From Nitrososphaeraceae archaeon (GTDB taxonomy: Archaea > Thermoproteota > Nitrososphaeria > Nitrososphaerales > Nitrososphaeraceae): DNA of 64,000 bases. The stretch lies in contig JALDRC010000005.1 of the NCBI GenBank assembly GCA_031316115.1, positions 284,828 to 348,827 of the forward strand, read 5' to 3'. Positions 1 through 7,929 of this stretch are shown here, one piece after another. Position 1 is the first letter of the stretch, and each line of letters starts with the position of its first letter. The notes beneath the pieces were generated by a model. That model made no database searches, was not told the origin of the DNA, and worked only from the letters and a program-made list of their open reading frames with translations. A program made the position numbers and the translations under genes.

Positions 1-2
1 AT

Positions 3-107
3 ATTGATATAGAAAGTGGAAAATCTAGGTACAATAATGGAATTCTCGAGGTAACATTTAACAAAAAGGAACAAATCAAAAAGGGAAAAAATATCAATAT
101 TGAGTAA
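3..107 (+). CDS. C-terminal end of a small heat-shock protein (Hsp20 family), cut by the window edge
   Basis: An open frame enters from the left edge and stops at TAA 105-107. Its 34 visible residues contain YNNGILEVTFNKKE and end KNINIE, which matches the last beta strands of the alpha-crystallin domain and the short tail of archaeal Hsp20 proteins (the NGxLxVxxxK signature). Hsp20 proteins are ATP-independent holdases in the cytoplasm. The start and most of the domain lie outside the window, so the call rests on this tail alone. Confidence 0.6.
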   Translation: MDIESGKSRYNNGILEVTFNKKEQIKKGKNINIE

Positions 108-605
108 ATTTGATTCTAAAAGTTTAGATGATCAAAGGATGAATAATAGTTGTTCAGGATCACTAATTCCCTATTTTTTCTAATGGATTAAATTACTCTA
201 TTAAGATAATCTTCATCTCATCCAACTCGCAATCATTATAATTATTTGCTTTGATTGGATCATTTTAGATGGATTCAATAAATTTTTACCAGCTATGTAC
301 ATTGATACATTACATTTATTATTTTCTTTTTGTATAAACGTATAATAGTAATGAAAATTTTTCTGTCATTCAAAAACTTTAGATAAATAGCAAACTAGAT
401 ATAAAATATTATGGTTCATATCAAACATTAATAAATAATAAATCTAATTGTAAAAGAAAAAGTGTAATCTAGATTCAAGTTAGATTTATAAATTTCTAAT
501 CACTCTATATAGTTAGGATATAAAATAACTCAAAATAATAAACATAAATTAAATGATAAAAATTGGTTCATTGAAATAAGAAATTTTAATGAAATATTTG
601 AATTT
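108..605. other. AT-rich intergenic stretch
   Basis: I see no gene, RNA or repeat here. The sequence is very AT-rich with frequent stops on both strands. It presumably holds the terminator of the Hsp20 gene and the promoter of the gene at 606. Confidence 0.4.
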
Positions 606-1025
606 GTGAAGTATACTGTATCAAAAGTTTTTAAAATGAACAGAACTGGACTAAACCTTGTTCTCCAAGTGATGCCAAGTAATTTAGGTGCTTATCACAT
701 TCTTGGATCAAATATGATAGTAGCTAATAGTTATTTATTAGAGCATGTTAAAAATTCCAACTCCAGAGAAGAGTACAACTGTTATGTTTTTACACTCATA
801 GTTCATGAATATTTACATAGTCTTGGAATAGTAAATGAATATCAGGTAAGAAAGATGACATATAAATTATGTCTGGATCTCTTCGGAAAAGATCATTTAA
901 CAACTAAATTTGCAATTAACCCATCAAGCGCTTTTCTGTTACAAGCATTGAATAGAACTAGTTTTGAAGATAGTTATATACTAGTAAAAAATTTTGATGA
1001 TAAAAACCAATACTATATACAGTAA
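606..1025 (+). CDS. Small HExxH protein, putative zinc metallopeptidase
   Basis: The frame of 139 residues begins with GTG. It carries HEYLHSLG at residues 67-74, a zincin-type HExxH site in which His67 and His71 would bind zinc and Glu68 would act as general base. A glutamate follows about seven residues later (IVNE) and could be the third ligand, as in gluzincins. There is no signal peptide or membrane segment, so it should be cytoplasmic. Small stand-alone HExxH proteins are common in Nitrososphaeria, but I cannot name a family or substrate. It stands alone on the plus strand. The start is uncertain because a later in-frame ATG at codon 11 would also work. Confidence 0.55.
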   Translation: MKYTVSKVFKMNRTGLNLVLQVMPSNLGAYHILGSNMIVANSYLLEHVKNSNSREEYNCYVFTLIVHEYLHSLGIVNEYQVRKMTYKLCLDLFGKDHLTTKFAINPSSAFLLQALNRTSFEDSYILVKNFDDKNQYYIQ

Positions 1026-1083
1026 AAAATAATTCTATATGAGTTAACCATTTTCTTAAATATTAACATAAAAAAATAGTTAT

Positions 1084-1143
1084 GTTAACTTTGAGAGTTA
1101 AAGATATTGATGTTCTATTCTAACATTATATATTGTTTTGATT
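1084..1143 (+). repeat. Left arm of a perfect 60-bp inverted repeat
   Basis: Positions 1084-1143 are the exact reverse complement of 2749-2808 over all 60 bases. The arm begins GTTAACTTTGAGAG and ends TTGTTTTGATT. The flanks on either side of the two arms do not match, so the repeat has sharp limits. The arms enclose 1.6 kb with one secreted-protein gene and a decayed transposase. Confidence 0.9.
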
Positions 1144-1353
1144 TGTAAGAAAGAGAACATCCGTGTTGGAACTTATCAAGAAATGTTGGATGACTATTAA
1201 GTATATTATCAAAAAGATCTGATGAATGTAATTTTGTTATGAAAAAGAGAAATATAGGTTATTAATATCAAGCTTTGAAGTTCTACAAGATGAGATATTC
1301 GATAAAGATATTTGTTTTCATTCCTGGCAAAGTCTTACAGTAAATTTTATTCT

Positions 1354-1962
1354 TTATTTTTCATTATTAATCAAATTTAGTTTGAAAGCATTTAATTGAA
1401 ATCCCTCTACATCTTCTGTTTCTCCATCCCAAGTAGCTGTTGCTATAAGTGTATAAACTCCTTCTTCCATATCTAATTTAACTTTATTTGTACCACTAGA
1501 ATTAGTTTGATAAAATTCCTCACTTTCAACTATTTGTGTTACTTCTCCAGCCTCATTATATGCAGTAACACCTAGATAAGATGGTTTAAGAATTTGAGGA
1601 TAATTTATTATTTTAAATTCTATTTCTGAACCATTTTCTACGTTTATTATTTTCGTATTTATATTACTTATATTGAATTGAGGTTTCTGAAAAGCAGAAA
1701 AAGAACTATCTCCACGGTAGATAGAAAATATTGGTTTTCCTTCATATGTTTGGTTATTATAAATCATCTGAATTTTTGCAGGTAATACATCAGAAATTGA
1801 ATTGCTATCCATTCCGATGGTAATTAATGAATATTGATTTTGATTGTTATTTATTTTATATTCTGTCACGCTAGATATTGAATATGACTTTTCAAGAAAC
1901 GAAGAATTAACTAAAAATAAGGATACTGTTATGACAAGAAATGTGATTTTTCTAAAACCCAT
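1354..1962 (-). CDS. Secreted protein of unknown function
   Basis: I chose the ATG at 1962 rather than an upstream one at 2091, because it starts a typical signal peptide: Met-Gly-Phe-Arg-Lys, then a hydrophobic stretch of about 14 residues, then a polar cleavage region. The mature part of about 175 residues is rich in Asn, Ile and Thr and predicted mostly beta. It ends with a strand pattern (VKLDMEEGVYTLIATATW) like an immunoglobulin-like or FixG-type extracellular domain. It is the only intact gene inside the 60-bp inverted repeat. I do not recognise a family. Confidence 0.6.
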   Translation of the reverse strand: MGFRKITFLVITVSLFLVNSSFLEKSYSISSVTEYKINNNQNQYSLITIGMDSNSISDVLPAKIQMIYNNQTYEGKPIFSIYRGDSSFSAFQKPQFNISNINTKIINVENGSEIEFKIINYPQILKPSYLGVTAYNEAGEVTQIVESEEFYQTNSSGTNKVKLDMEEGVYTLIATATWDGETEDVEGFQLNAFKLNLINNEK

Positions 1963-2289
1963 GTTATCTTCTATGATATTCACTTTAACAAGATTATCTA
2001 ATAAAATATTTAAATTTTGATACTCAAAGATAAAATAATATAATTTTTTGATAGAATGTTTGAGAACATAGCAATGCATAGTATAAACCATAATTAAATT
2101 CTGATTAATAATTATTAGACTTTTAGGCTCTAAATTTTAGAAATAATCGCATCTATTAGATTTGGAATTTTATCCTTTTCTTTCAATATAGTATTATACA
2201 TAGATACAAATAGTTCTATTCAGTTATCACATGTTAATTATTGCATTCGATTTTAGTACATGGATAATAATTAAAGGATTCAGCTCTAT

Positions 2290-2748
2290 AAATATACTGC
2301 ATAACTTTCTCAATCAGAATCTTCACGAGTGGAGAATGCAAATAATGTTTTAATCTCATTGCTCTGTAAGCTTCTTGATATCATGTATTTATACGTCCTA
2401 ATATACTGGATGTCTATCGTATTTAATATCCAGAGATTCTAAAAATGATGATAATACAAGCATATTTCTTGCGAAATGTTAATTCCAAGCACAGATCTTT
2501 AAACAGGTTCAATACAGATCTAAAACAAGAAAAGCTGTATACTAATCTGAATTGTAGTTTCATTCATTATGAATGCAAAAATCCTTTTTCTTTCGTGAAC
2601 CTGAAATGAATAAATCCTTATAATCATTTCCATATAGACATGTAACTTCTTACATGGACTTTAAAGAGGTGCTTCTTTAGAGATATTTCTTCGACTTAGC
2701 TCAAGAAAATACAAATACAAAACCATGATAGAAGATGTTATATTTCTT
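2290..2748 (-). pseudogene. Heavily decayed IS6-like transposase
   Basis: Read on the minus strand, this stretch aligns piecewise with the IS copies at 18771, 29902, 31816 and 40494. Shared blocks include AATTCCAAGCAC, the region of the SAFIIDET motif (TTATGAATGCAAAAATCC) and the cysteine-isoleucine-tyrosine segment just after it. Frames are broken many times and no terminal repeat is left on the left side. It is clearly older than the other copies and ends right where the right arm of the 60-bp inverted repeat begins. Confidence 0.6.
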
Positions 2749-2808
2749 AATCAAAACAATATATAATGTTAGAATAGAACATCAATATCTTTAACTCTCA
2801 AAGTTAAC
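2749..2808 (-). repeat. Right arm of the perfect 60-bp inverted repeat
   Basis: This is the exact reverse complement of 1084-1143. The lack of any mismatch across 60 bases contrasts with the badly decayed transposase directly beside it, so the repeat is either recent or kept identical by gene conversion or selection. Confidence 0.9.
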
Positions 2809-2859
2809 ACCATCAAGTTATCATTACAGAATTAAAAAGAAAAGATATTCCGATAGTAA

Positions 2860-3207
2860 CTAATTACCTAAATCAATATTTACCCTTACAATACCATCAC
2901 TATTAAACGTACCAGAGGAGCAGCCTTCTCTTTTATCTTTAAGGTTTATTATACATACGTTAAGTATATCGCCACTAGAAACGCCATCAACTTGTTTAAT
3001 TAAGTTATTACCTATATTAAAAGTGTCATTCCATTCCCAAGAATTTTGAAAGGTAAAAGCTGATGTTTTTAAAATATTCCCTATTTCTGCTCCATCGATT
3101 TGTATTTGAATGGTTCCATTTACTGCAAAGACACTAAATGGAAGAGGAAGTGATATGGCTAGTATTATCATTATAACTATAATAACCTCATGGCGGCTTT
3201 TCCTCAT
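2860..3207 (-). CDS. Small secreted protein of unknown function
   Basis: The 115-residue product starts with a basic stretch (MRKSRHE) and a hydrophobic core up to VFAVNG, a clear signal peptide with cleavage near residue 29. The mature part of about 86 residues has two cysteines (in DILNVC and REGCSSG) that could form a disulfide, and a beta-rich pattern. It stands alone, reading away from the 60-bp repeat. Its upstream region is a 230-bp AT-rich stretch with a long T run near 3260. No family was recognised. Confidence 0.55.
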   Translation of the reverse strand: MRKSRHEVIIVIMIILAISLPLPFSVFAVNGTIQIQIDGAEIGNILKTSAFTFQNSWEWNDTFNIGNNLIKQVDGVSSGDILNVCIINLKDKREGCSSGTFNSDGIVRVNIDLGN

Positions 3208-3864
3208 AACTATATCTATTTACATTATAAATATAATATTTTATATAATAATCAATTTTATTTTTTTTTTTTGAATTCAATTCAGATTAACAATATTTTG
3301 ATATCATTTTTCATTATTGTGGAAAATCAGTTTTTAACTACTTTTGTCTCTATCAAAATAATAAATCATCTAATATTTTCAAAATGTTTGATTTTTATTA
3401 CATTATCGAAATGTTTCAATAAATATTTTTTTGCTTTGCTAAATCGCGATCATATTACCTTAATTTAATAATTCAGGCCTTGTTTTCTTTTATATAGGTC
3501 ACGCATTCCACACCTTTTTTAGAGACTAGCAAAATCCTCGCTAATAGCTATTTCTGTTTTTTGACATAAGCTTTGTTTTGTAGGTTTTGCTTTTCTTTTT
3601 TGGTAGGTATTCGAAGGCAGGATTGAACGCCCGGGCATGATGTTATTATTAACTTTAGGCATTTATTATTTTAGAAACATACATTCTATTATTGATTTCT
3701 AATTTTAACTATTGTAATAATCTATTTATCAATTTTCAAGATTATAAATTAGTTTATTTTAATTTATGTGAATAGCTCTTTTGTTTGGATATCTCTACAA
3801 AGACAAATAGCATCTGTAACACTAGCTCCTAAAAGAAGATAAATGGAAATGCTTATTAATTATT
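3208..3864. other. Gene-poor stretch with a possible tRNA 3'-end relic
   Basis: No convincing gene is present. On the minus strand, 3605-3637 reads GGGCGTTCAATCC followed by TGCCTTCGAA, which resembles the T-arm and 3' end of a tRNA. An integrase remnant lies about 230 bp further on, so this may be the worn edge of an old integrated element. The match is short and the assignment weak. Confidence 0.25.
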
Positions 3865-3980
3865 GTAAAAAGATCTTTGCAATCTGTTAAAAAAGTATGA
3901 AGTAGAACAAGAAGTAATTGATTTATAGCAAGGCAGAATTCCCAAAATATAAGAATCTATTACGAACATTATTATGTAAC
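3865..3980 (+). pseudogene. Remnant of an SSV-type tyrosine integrase C-terminus
   Basis: The plus strand encodes, across stops and frame changes, pieces such as KIFA, EVEQEVIDL and QGRIPK. They line up with the cleaner fragment at 33126-33420 (KIFATYLRSNG, QEIIDLLQGRIPKS). This is the end of an archaeal phage-type integrase just before the catalytic tyrosine. It is non-functional. Confidence 0.5.
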
Positions 3981-4079
3981 TTTAACTAGAATCAAAAAAT
4001 TATTAAATGAACATTATTCAATAATTAAATAATATATTATATTAAGAAATTAAAAATTCTAAATATAATATGTCAATCA

Positions 4080-4118
4080 GAAGTTGAATCCTCCATGTAG
4101 CAGAGTTCTATTACATGG
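4080..4118 (+). repeat. Class 2 hairpin repeat, copy 1
   Basis: GAAGTTGAATCCTCC is followed by a hairpin formed by CCATGTA and TACATGG around GCAGAGTTCTAT. It matches the class 2 copies at 10925 and 26113 and lies just beyond the 3' end of the regulator gene at 4145. Confidence 0.65.
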
Positions 4119-4144
4119 TTTCTGGATCTATTTGTCATAAATAA

Positions 4145-4885
4145 TTAATCTAAGAATAGTTTATGTACATTTTCCTTTGTGATATGAAGTTTATAAACAT
4201 CATCTTGCTTTAGTATAAAGACTTGATCATGGCCTTCAAATAATTCTACAAGATCTTTTATCTTTGAATTTAACAATGTTTCCATTTTGTAAGTACAATA
4301 CATAAGTCCTGGTATTCTGCTATCATCATAAGCTTTTTCAATTGTTAATGCTTGTTGTAATGAGGATCTTGCTATATCATTTATCATAAAATCAATACAG
4401 CAAACTTGTTTGTTATTTGCTTTTGTTGCTATATTTTCCAAAACCTTGCCACAGTAATTCATAATACCTTTTTGATTTTGAATTTGGATCTGTTGCTGTT
4501 GCTTACTTTGTTTTTGCCCTTTGCTATCTCTTTTGATTGGTGTTGTTTCATCATAACAATAAGGTGTTACTGTGCCATCATACCAATTGAGTTTAGACAA
4601 ATACTTGGTAGAAATAGAAGAAGGAGGACCACAAAAGCATCTAAATAAATCACTTTCTTTTGCAAGTCTATCCATAGATTTTAGTAATCCCAATATGGAA
4701 TCATCATCAGAATAAATTAAGAGATAATGTTTTTTTGGAATATCTGATTGTTGTTGTTGATTGAGCCACTTATCAACTGCATCTTTTACAATTGAATTTA
4801 TTGATACTCCTTTCTCTTTGGATAACTCTCCTAATTGAGAATGTATTTTATCATCAAATCCTCTAATTAGTAAATCACGTGTCAT
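4145..4885 (-). CDS. Ribbon-helix-helix transcriptional regulator with a sensory C-terminal domain
   Basis: Residues 1-45 (MTRDLLIRGFDDKIHSQL, then two helices with KGVSINSIVKDAV) form a ribbon-helix-helix DNA-binding fold of the Arc/CopG type. After a Gln-rich linker, residues 52-240 look like a ligand- or redox-sensing domain: HYLLIYSDDDSILG near the start, GLMYCTY and GHDQVFIL near the end, and several cysteines. The order resembles MEDS/DcmR-type sensory domains, but this is tentative. The gene is divergent from the OsmC gene at 4997. The 111-bp gap holds four copies of TGCTATCA/TGATAGCA, so it very likely controls both itself and OsmC. Cysteine-based sensing of oxidants would fit the OsmC partner; that is inference. 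Confidence 0.75.
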   Translation of the reverse strand: MTRDLLIRGFDDKIHSQLGELSKEKGVSINSIVKDAVDKWLNQQQQSDIPKKHYLLIYSDDDSILGLLKSMDRLAKESDLFRCFCGPPSSISTKYLSKLNWYDGTVTPYCYDETTPIKRDSKGQKQSKQQQQIQIQNQKGIMNYCGKVLENIATKANNKQVCCIDFMINDIARSSLQQALTIEKAYDDSRIPGLMYCTYKMETLLNSKIKDLVELFEGHDQVFILKQDDVYKLHITKENVHKLFLD

Positions 4886-4937
4886 TCTTTTTATCTAACT
4901 AATAAAACATCTAAAAGATATATATGTGTTATTAATT

Positions 4938-4954
4938 TGCTATCATGCTATCAT
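4938..4954. promoter_or_regulatory. Tandem operator half-sites before the regulator gene
   Basis: TGCTATCAT occurs twice in direct repeat, overlapping by one base (4938-4946 and 4946-4954). The same half-site builds the palindrome at 4975-4992. The pair lies just upstream of a TATATATC box that would serve the minus-strand regulator gene, so binding here could autoregulate it. Confidence 0.65.
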
Positions 4955-4966
4955 AAATTAATAACA

Positions 4967-4974
4967 TTTATATA
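4967..4974 (+). promoter_or_regulatory. TATA-like box of the first OsmC gene
   Basis: TTTATATA ends 22 nt before the ATG at 4997. Archaeal transcription starts about 22-25 nt after this box, so the message would be leaderless. The box touches the 18-bp palindromic operator. Confidence 0.55.
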
Positions 4975-4992
4975 ATGCTATCATGATAGCAT
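4975..4992. promoter_or_regulatory. 18-bp perfect palindromic operator before OsmC
   Basis: ATGCTATCATGATAGCAT is a perfect palindrome between the TATA box and the start codon. A bound ribbon-helix-helix dimer pair would block initiation. Its half-site is the one repeated at 4938-4954. Confidence 0.75.
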
Positions 4993-4996
4993 TTAT

Positions 4997-5599
4997 ATGA
5001 ATCAAAAAACAAATCAAACAACAATAAATAAAGAAAAAAATGAAAAAGAAGAACAAATTGTCAATGGAGTCAATGTGACAAAACTATTTGAGACAGTTGG
5101 AGTAATCAAGGAAAAACCGGAGATTGCAAAATTCAATTTTAGAGCAAAAGGTCAATGGATTGATGGTGCTCATGGTAAAACCACTATTAATGAGTTTGAT
5201 GGAGCATGTCAAACTTTTAAAAGAAGTCAACCATATGTCTTTGAAAAAGATGAACCACCAGTACTATTAGGAAAAGACCGTGGAGCTAATCCTGTTGAAT
5301 ATGTTTTTGCAGCCCTTGATGGATGTTTGACTACATCTCTGATATATCACGCAGCTGCAAAAGGAATAAAAATAGATGAAGTTGAGACATCACTTTCAGG
5401 AGATATAGACTTGCATGGTTTTCTTGGATTAGATGACAATGTAAGAAATGGATATGAAAAGATAAAGGTTACATTTAAGATAAAATCAGATGCACCAGAG
5501 GAAAAACTACAAGAATTAGTAGAACTTGCTCAGAAAAGATCACCGGTATTTGATATAGTATCACATCCAACCCCAGTAGAAGTAAGCTTAGAAAAGTAG
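4997..5599 (+). CDS. OsmC family protein (peroxide-detoxification type), copy 1
   Basis: The 200-residue product has the OsmC/Ohr fold pattern: GANPVEYVFAALDGCLTT (residues 97-113) with the conserved Cys110 at the start of the central helix, then the domain-closing SPVFDI and PTPVEV. OsmC proteins reduce organic hydroperoxides with paired cysteines. Here the position after SPV is Phe185, whereas the paralog at 7329 has a cysteine at that place (Cys180). This copy has its second cysteine at residue 71 (DGACQTF), where the paralog has glycine. So the two copies have exchanged one cysteine position. The gene is divergent from the regulator at 4145 and has an operator over its start. Directly downstream lies a relic of the hydrolase gene that follows copy 2. 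Confidence 0.85.
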   Translation: MNQKTNQTTINKEKNEKEEQIVNGVNVTKLFETVGVIKEKPEIAKFNFRAKGQWIDGAHGKTTINEFDGACQTFKRSQPYVFEKDEPPVLLGKDRGANPVEYVFAALDGCLTTSLIYHAAAKGIKIDEVETSLSGDIDLHGFLGLDDNVRNGYEKIKVTFKIKSDAPEEKLQELVELAQKRSPVFDIVSHPTPVEVSLEK

Positions 5600-5611
5600 T
5601 AGTATAATGAT

Positions 5612-5680
5612 ATGACACAAGTAAAATAGCAAAAAAATATTTTTTTATAACTAAGGTTTGGAAACTACAATTCCTATCCT
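5612..5680 (+). pseudogene. Relic of the 5' end of a metallo-beta-lactamase-fold gene
   Basis: From ATGACACAAGTAAAATAGC to ATTCCTATCC the sequence follows the start of the intact hydrolase gene at 7930, but with a TAG, small indels and no further frame. It sits 12 nt after OsmC copy 1, the same place the intact gene holds after OsmC copy 2. The OsmC-hydrolase pair was therefore duplicated as a unit and this partner was lost. Confidence 0.6.
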
Positions 5681-5952
5681 TATTTTGTATATAGAATAAT
5701 TATTAAAATGAAATCAAATCTATAATTAATATAAATTTGTAAATTAAATAGAAATAGTTGAATATTTACGTCATGAATAAATCCTATTTGAATTATCTGA
5801 TATTAATATCCAAATTTAGTTTTATAAATAAAAAATAGAATTATTAGACAATCACTGACACATTGTGATGAATAACCATAATAGTATAAAATTAGTCGAA
5901 ATATTGTTCTATTATGGCCAAATTTAAATATTCTAAACTGTAATTTCAAATT
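5681..5952. other. Intergenic stretch
   Basis: I see no gene. Near its right end lies the TTTAAATAT promoter box at 5923-5931. Confidence 0.4.
5923..5931 (+). promoter_or_regulatory. TTTAAATAT promoter box
   Basis: TTTAAATAT ends 21 nt before the ATG at 5953. The same nonamer at the same distance precedes many genes of the secreted FSDRPDRIV family, which points to shared leaderless expression. Confidence 0.6.
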
Positions 5953-6495
5953 ATGAAAAATAATAATTTAATTTCAATAACATTAGTTTCTACGCTATCA
6001 ATTCTTCTTGTTGCTGTTACTTCATTAATTATACCAGTATATGCACAAGAAGATGGAAATACAACAGATTCAGCAAATTTGAATAAAACTTTTAAAATAG
6101 ATGATTTAATTTATGAAGGAAAAGGTGAAATCACTGGTACAAGAGTCTTAAATGCAGAAGAAGGCAAGGTAGAAAACGCTGCAATATCAATAGGAATATT
6201 TAATGGAATTAATGTTACAGAAATAGAAACTTTTTGGGCTATTCCTGTAGGTAATAATGTGTATCAAGGTGAAGGTCAAGCAATAATTACTACAAATACA
6301 GGAGGTGAAACTGCAAGTTTCCAAGGATATGGTATGGGTTATCTGGATGACTCTGGAACAATGAAAATAAGAGGAATGAATTTTTATAAAACATCAAGTC
6401 AAGAACTTTCTTTCCTGGATAATATGGTAGGATTGTTTGAATATGAAGTTGACCAATCAGGAAATACTCATAAAAAGGTTTGGGAATGGAAGTAA
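5953..6495 (+). CDS. Secreted protein, two-member family with the gene at 24386
   Basis: The 180-residue product has a signal peptide (MKNNNLISITLVSTLSI, hydrophobic run, cleavage at VYAQ) almost identical to those of the FSDRPDRIV family. The mature part is unrelated to them: DDLIYEGKGEITGTRVLNAE, then beta-rich segments, then NFYKTSSQELSFLDN and a KVWEWK tail. A paralog at 24386-24793 shares all these blocks but has no signal peptide. The pattern (ligand-like beta barrel of about 140 residues, DLIYEGKG start) suggests a lipocalin- or allene-oxide-cyclase-like barrel; this is a guess. It is expressed from a TTTAAATAT box 21 nt upstream. Confidence 0.65.
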   Translation: MKNNNLISITLVSTLSILLVAVTSLIIPVYAQEDGNTTDSANLNKTFKIDDLIYEGKGEITGTRVLNAEEGKVENAAISIGIFNGINVTEIETFWAIPVGNNVYQGEGQAIITTNTGGETASFQGYGMGYLDDSGTMKIRGMNFYKTSSQELSFLDNMVGLFEYEVDQSGNTHKKVWEWK

Positions 6496-7328
6496 TTCTA
6501 TCAATTTTTAATTTATAATCTTGGTCAACTATTAACAAGATTTTTCTGATCTACTATATTCCCTATTTTTGTATTCAAGAAGCGGATACTTGGATTGGAT
6601 TTTCTATCTGATAGAAGGAAATTGGTAATTACAGAGATTTAATGACCATATGATTGATTATGATTATTATTATGTAGTATTTCATATGTCACAATTTTTC
6701 ATAAATTATTAAATTTTAGATATTATTTTTTATTTTCTCAATTGCCAATTCCATATTTTATATTTCTAATTGTAGCAGAATAAATTTACCGTCATTGTTG
6801 CTTCCAATTCCTTTTTTTGTATGTCTATTATACTGTTGTTACTTGTATATGAACCAGAATACATAACGTGCCCGTCGGGAGTAATACCTATAGCGGTGCG
6901 AAAATAGGAGTCCAATGTACAGATAATATAACTTGTATTTAGCTTTTATTTTTACCTCCTAAATATTTTATTTGTGCAGTACAAAGTACAAATTTGTAAT
7001 TGTTTAAACCTTAACCTGTTAAAACTTGTTTAAAATAGAAAATTAAAAATTTTTAAATTATTATTCTTATTCTCAAATTCTTCTTTCAGAATTATTATAT
7101 TCAACAGAAAACAAAACATTACAATTTGATAAATCCTTATCTCAGAAAAATAGAATGTTAATTCATTCTTTTTTCTTCACTATTATTTCCGTTCCGGAAA
7201 ATAAGAGTCATATTTTTTTAGAAATCATCATTCTACTCATAGAGGTATCAAATTCAATTTCTCAATTGGAAGATATGCATTAAAATTTGTTCCGTAGTTA
7301 ATATCAATATCAATAGTGTAGTATACTT
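6496..7328. other. Long intergenic stretch holding one class 1 repeat
   Basis: No gene is evident over 830 bp. The only clear structure is the class 1 repeat at 6871-6947. Nothing upstream of the OsmC gene at 7329 resembles the TGCTATCA operator of copy 1. Confidence 0.5.
6871..6947 (+). repeat. Class 1 hairpin repeat R1 (long form)
   Basis: It starts CCCGTCGGGAGTAATACC and contains CCTAT...ATAGG, which can pair around AGCGGTGCGAAA. After GAGTCCAATG it continues into ACTTGTATTTAGCTTTT, a T-rich end shared by the long copies R6, R8 and R12 that resembles an archaeal terminator. Confidence 0.75.
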
Positions 7329-7913
7329 ATGAATCAAACAAATCAATATCAAAAAAATGAACAGAAAGACAAATTAGTAAATGGAGTCAATGTAACCAAA
7401 CTCAATGAAACAATGAAAGCAATAAAAGAAAAACCTCAGATTGCGAAATTCAATTTCAAAGCAAAGGGTAAATGGATTGATGGAGCTCATAGTCGTACTA
7501 CTATAGATGAGTATCATGGAGCAGGTCAGACTTTCAAACGAAATGAACCGTTTGTTTTTGACAAGGATGAACCATCTATACTATTAGGTGAAGATAAAGG
7601 AGCTAATCCAGTTGAATACGCCCTTGCTGCATTGGATGGTTGTCTAACTACAACTCTTATTTATCATGCCGCAGCAAGAGGAATAAAAATAGATGAAGTA
7701 GAAACATCATTTTCAGGAGATCTGGACTTGCATGGTTTTCTTGGATTAGATGAAAACGTAAGAAATGGTTATGACAAAATAAAAGTAGACTTTAAAATAA
7801 AATCAGATGCACCAAGAGAAAAAATACAAGAACTGATAGAAATTGCAAAAAATAGATCACCTGTATGTGATATTATTTCCAATCCAACTCCTGTTGAGGT
7901 AAGTTTAGAATAG
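7329..7913 (+). CDS. OsmC family protein, copy 2
   Basis: The 194-residue product matches copy 1 (4997) over most of its length, including KFNFKAKGKWIDGAH, GANPVEYALAALDGCLTT and DLDLHGFLGLD. Cys104 is the conserved first cysteine and Cys180 sits in RSPVCDI, where copy 1 has Phe. With two well-placed cysteines this copy may be the active hydroperoxide reductase of the pair. The hydrolase gene at 7930 follows after 16 nt and is probably co-transcribed. The RHH operator of copy 1 is absent, so regulation differs. Confidence 0.85.
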   Translation: MNQTNQYQKNEQKDKLVNGVNVTKLNETMKAIKEKPQIAKFNFKAKGKWIDGAHSRTTIDEYHGAGQTFKRNEPFVFDKDEPSILLGEDKGANPVEYALAALDGCLTTTLIYHAAARGIKIDEVETSFSGDLDLHGFLGLDENVRNGYDKIKVDFKIKSDAPREKIQELIEIAKNRSPVCDIISNPTPVEVSLE

Positions 7914-7929
7914 TAGTAGTATATCAGAC

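Noticed and set aside
3190..3468. Plus-strand frame of 92 codons
   Set aside because: Made of Phe, Ile, Asn and Tyr from AT-rich DNA and partly antisense to the start of the secreted-protein gene at 2860.
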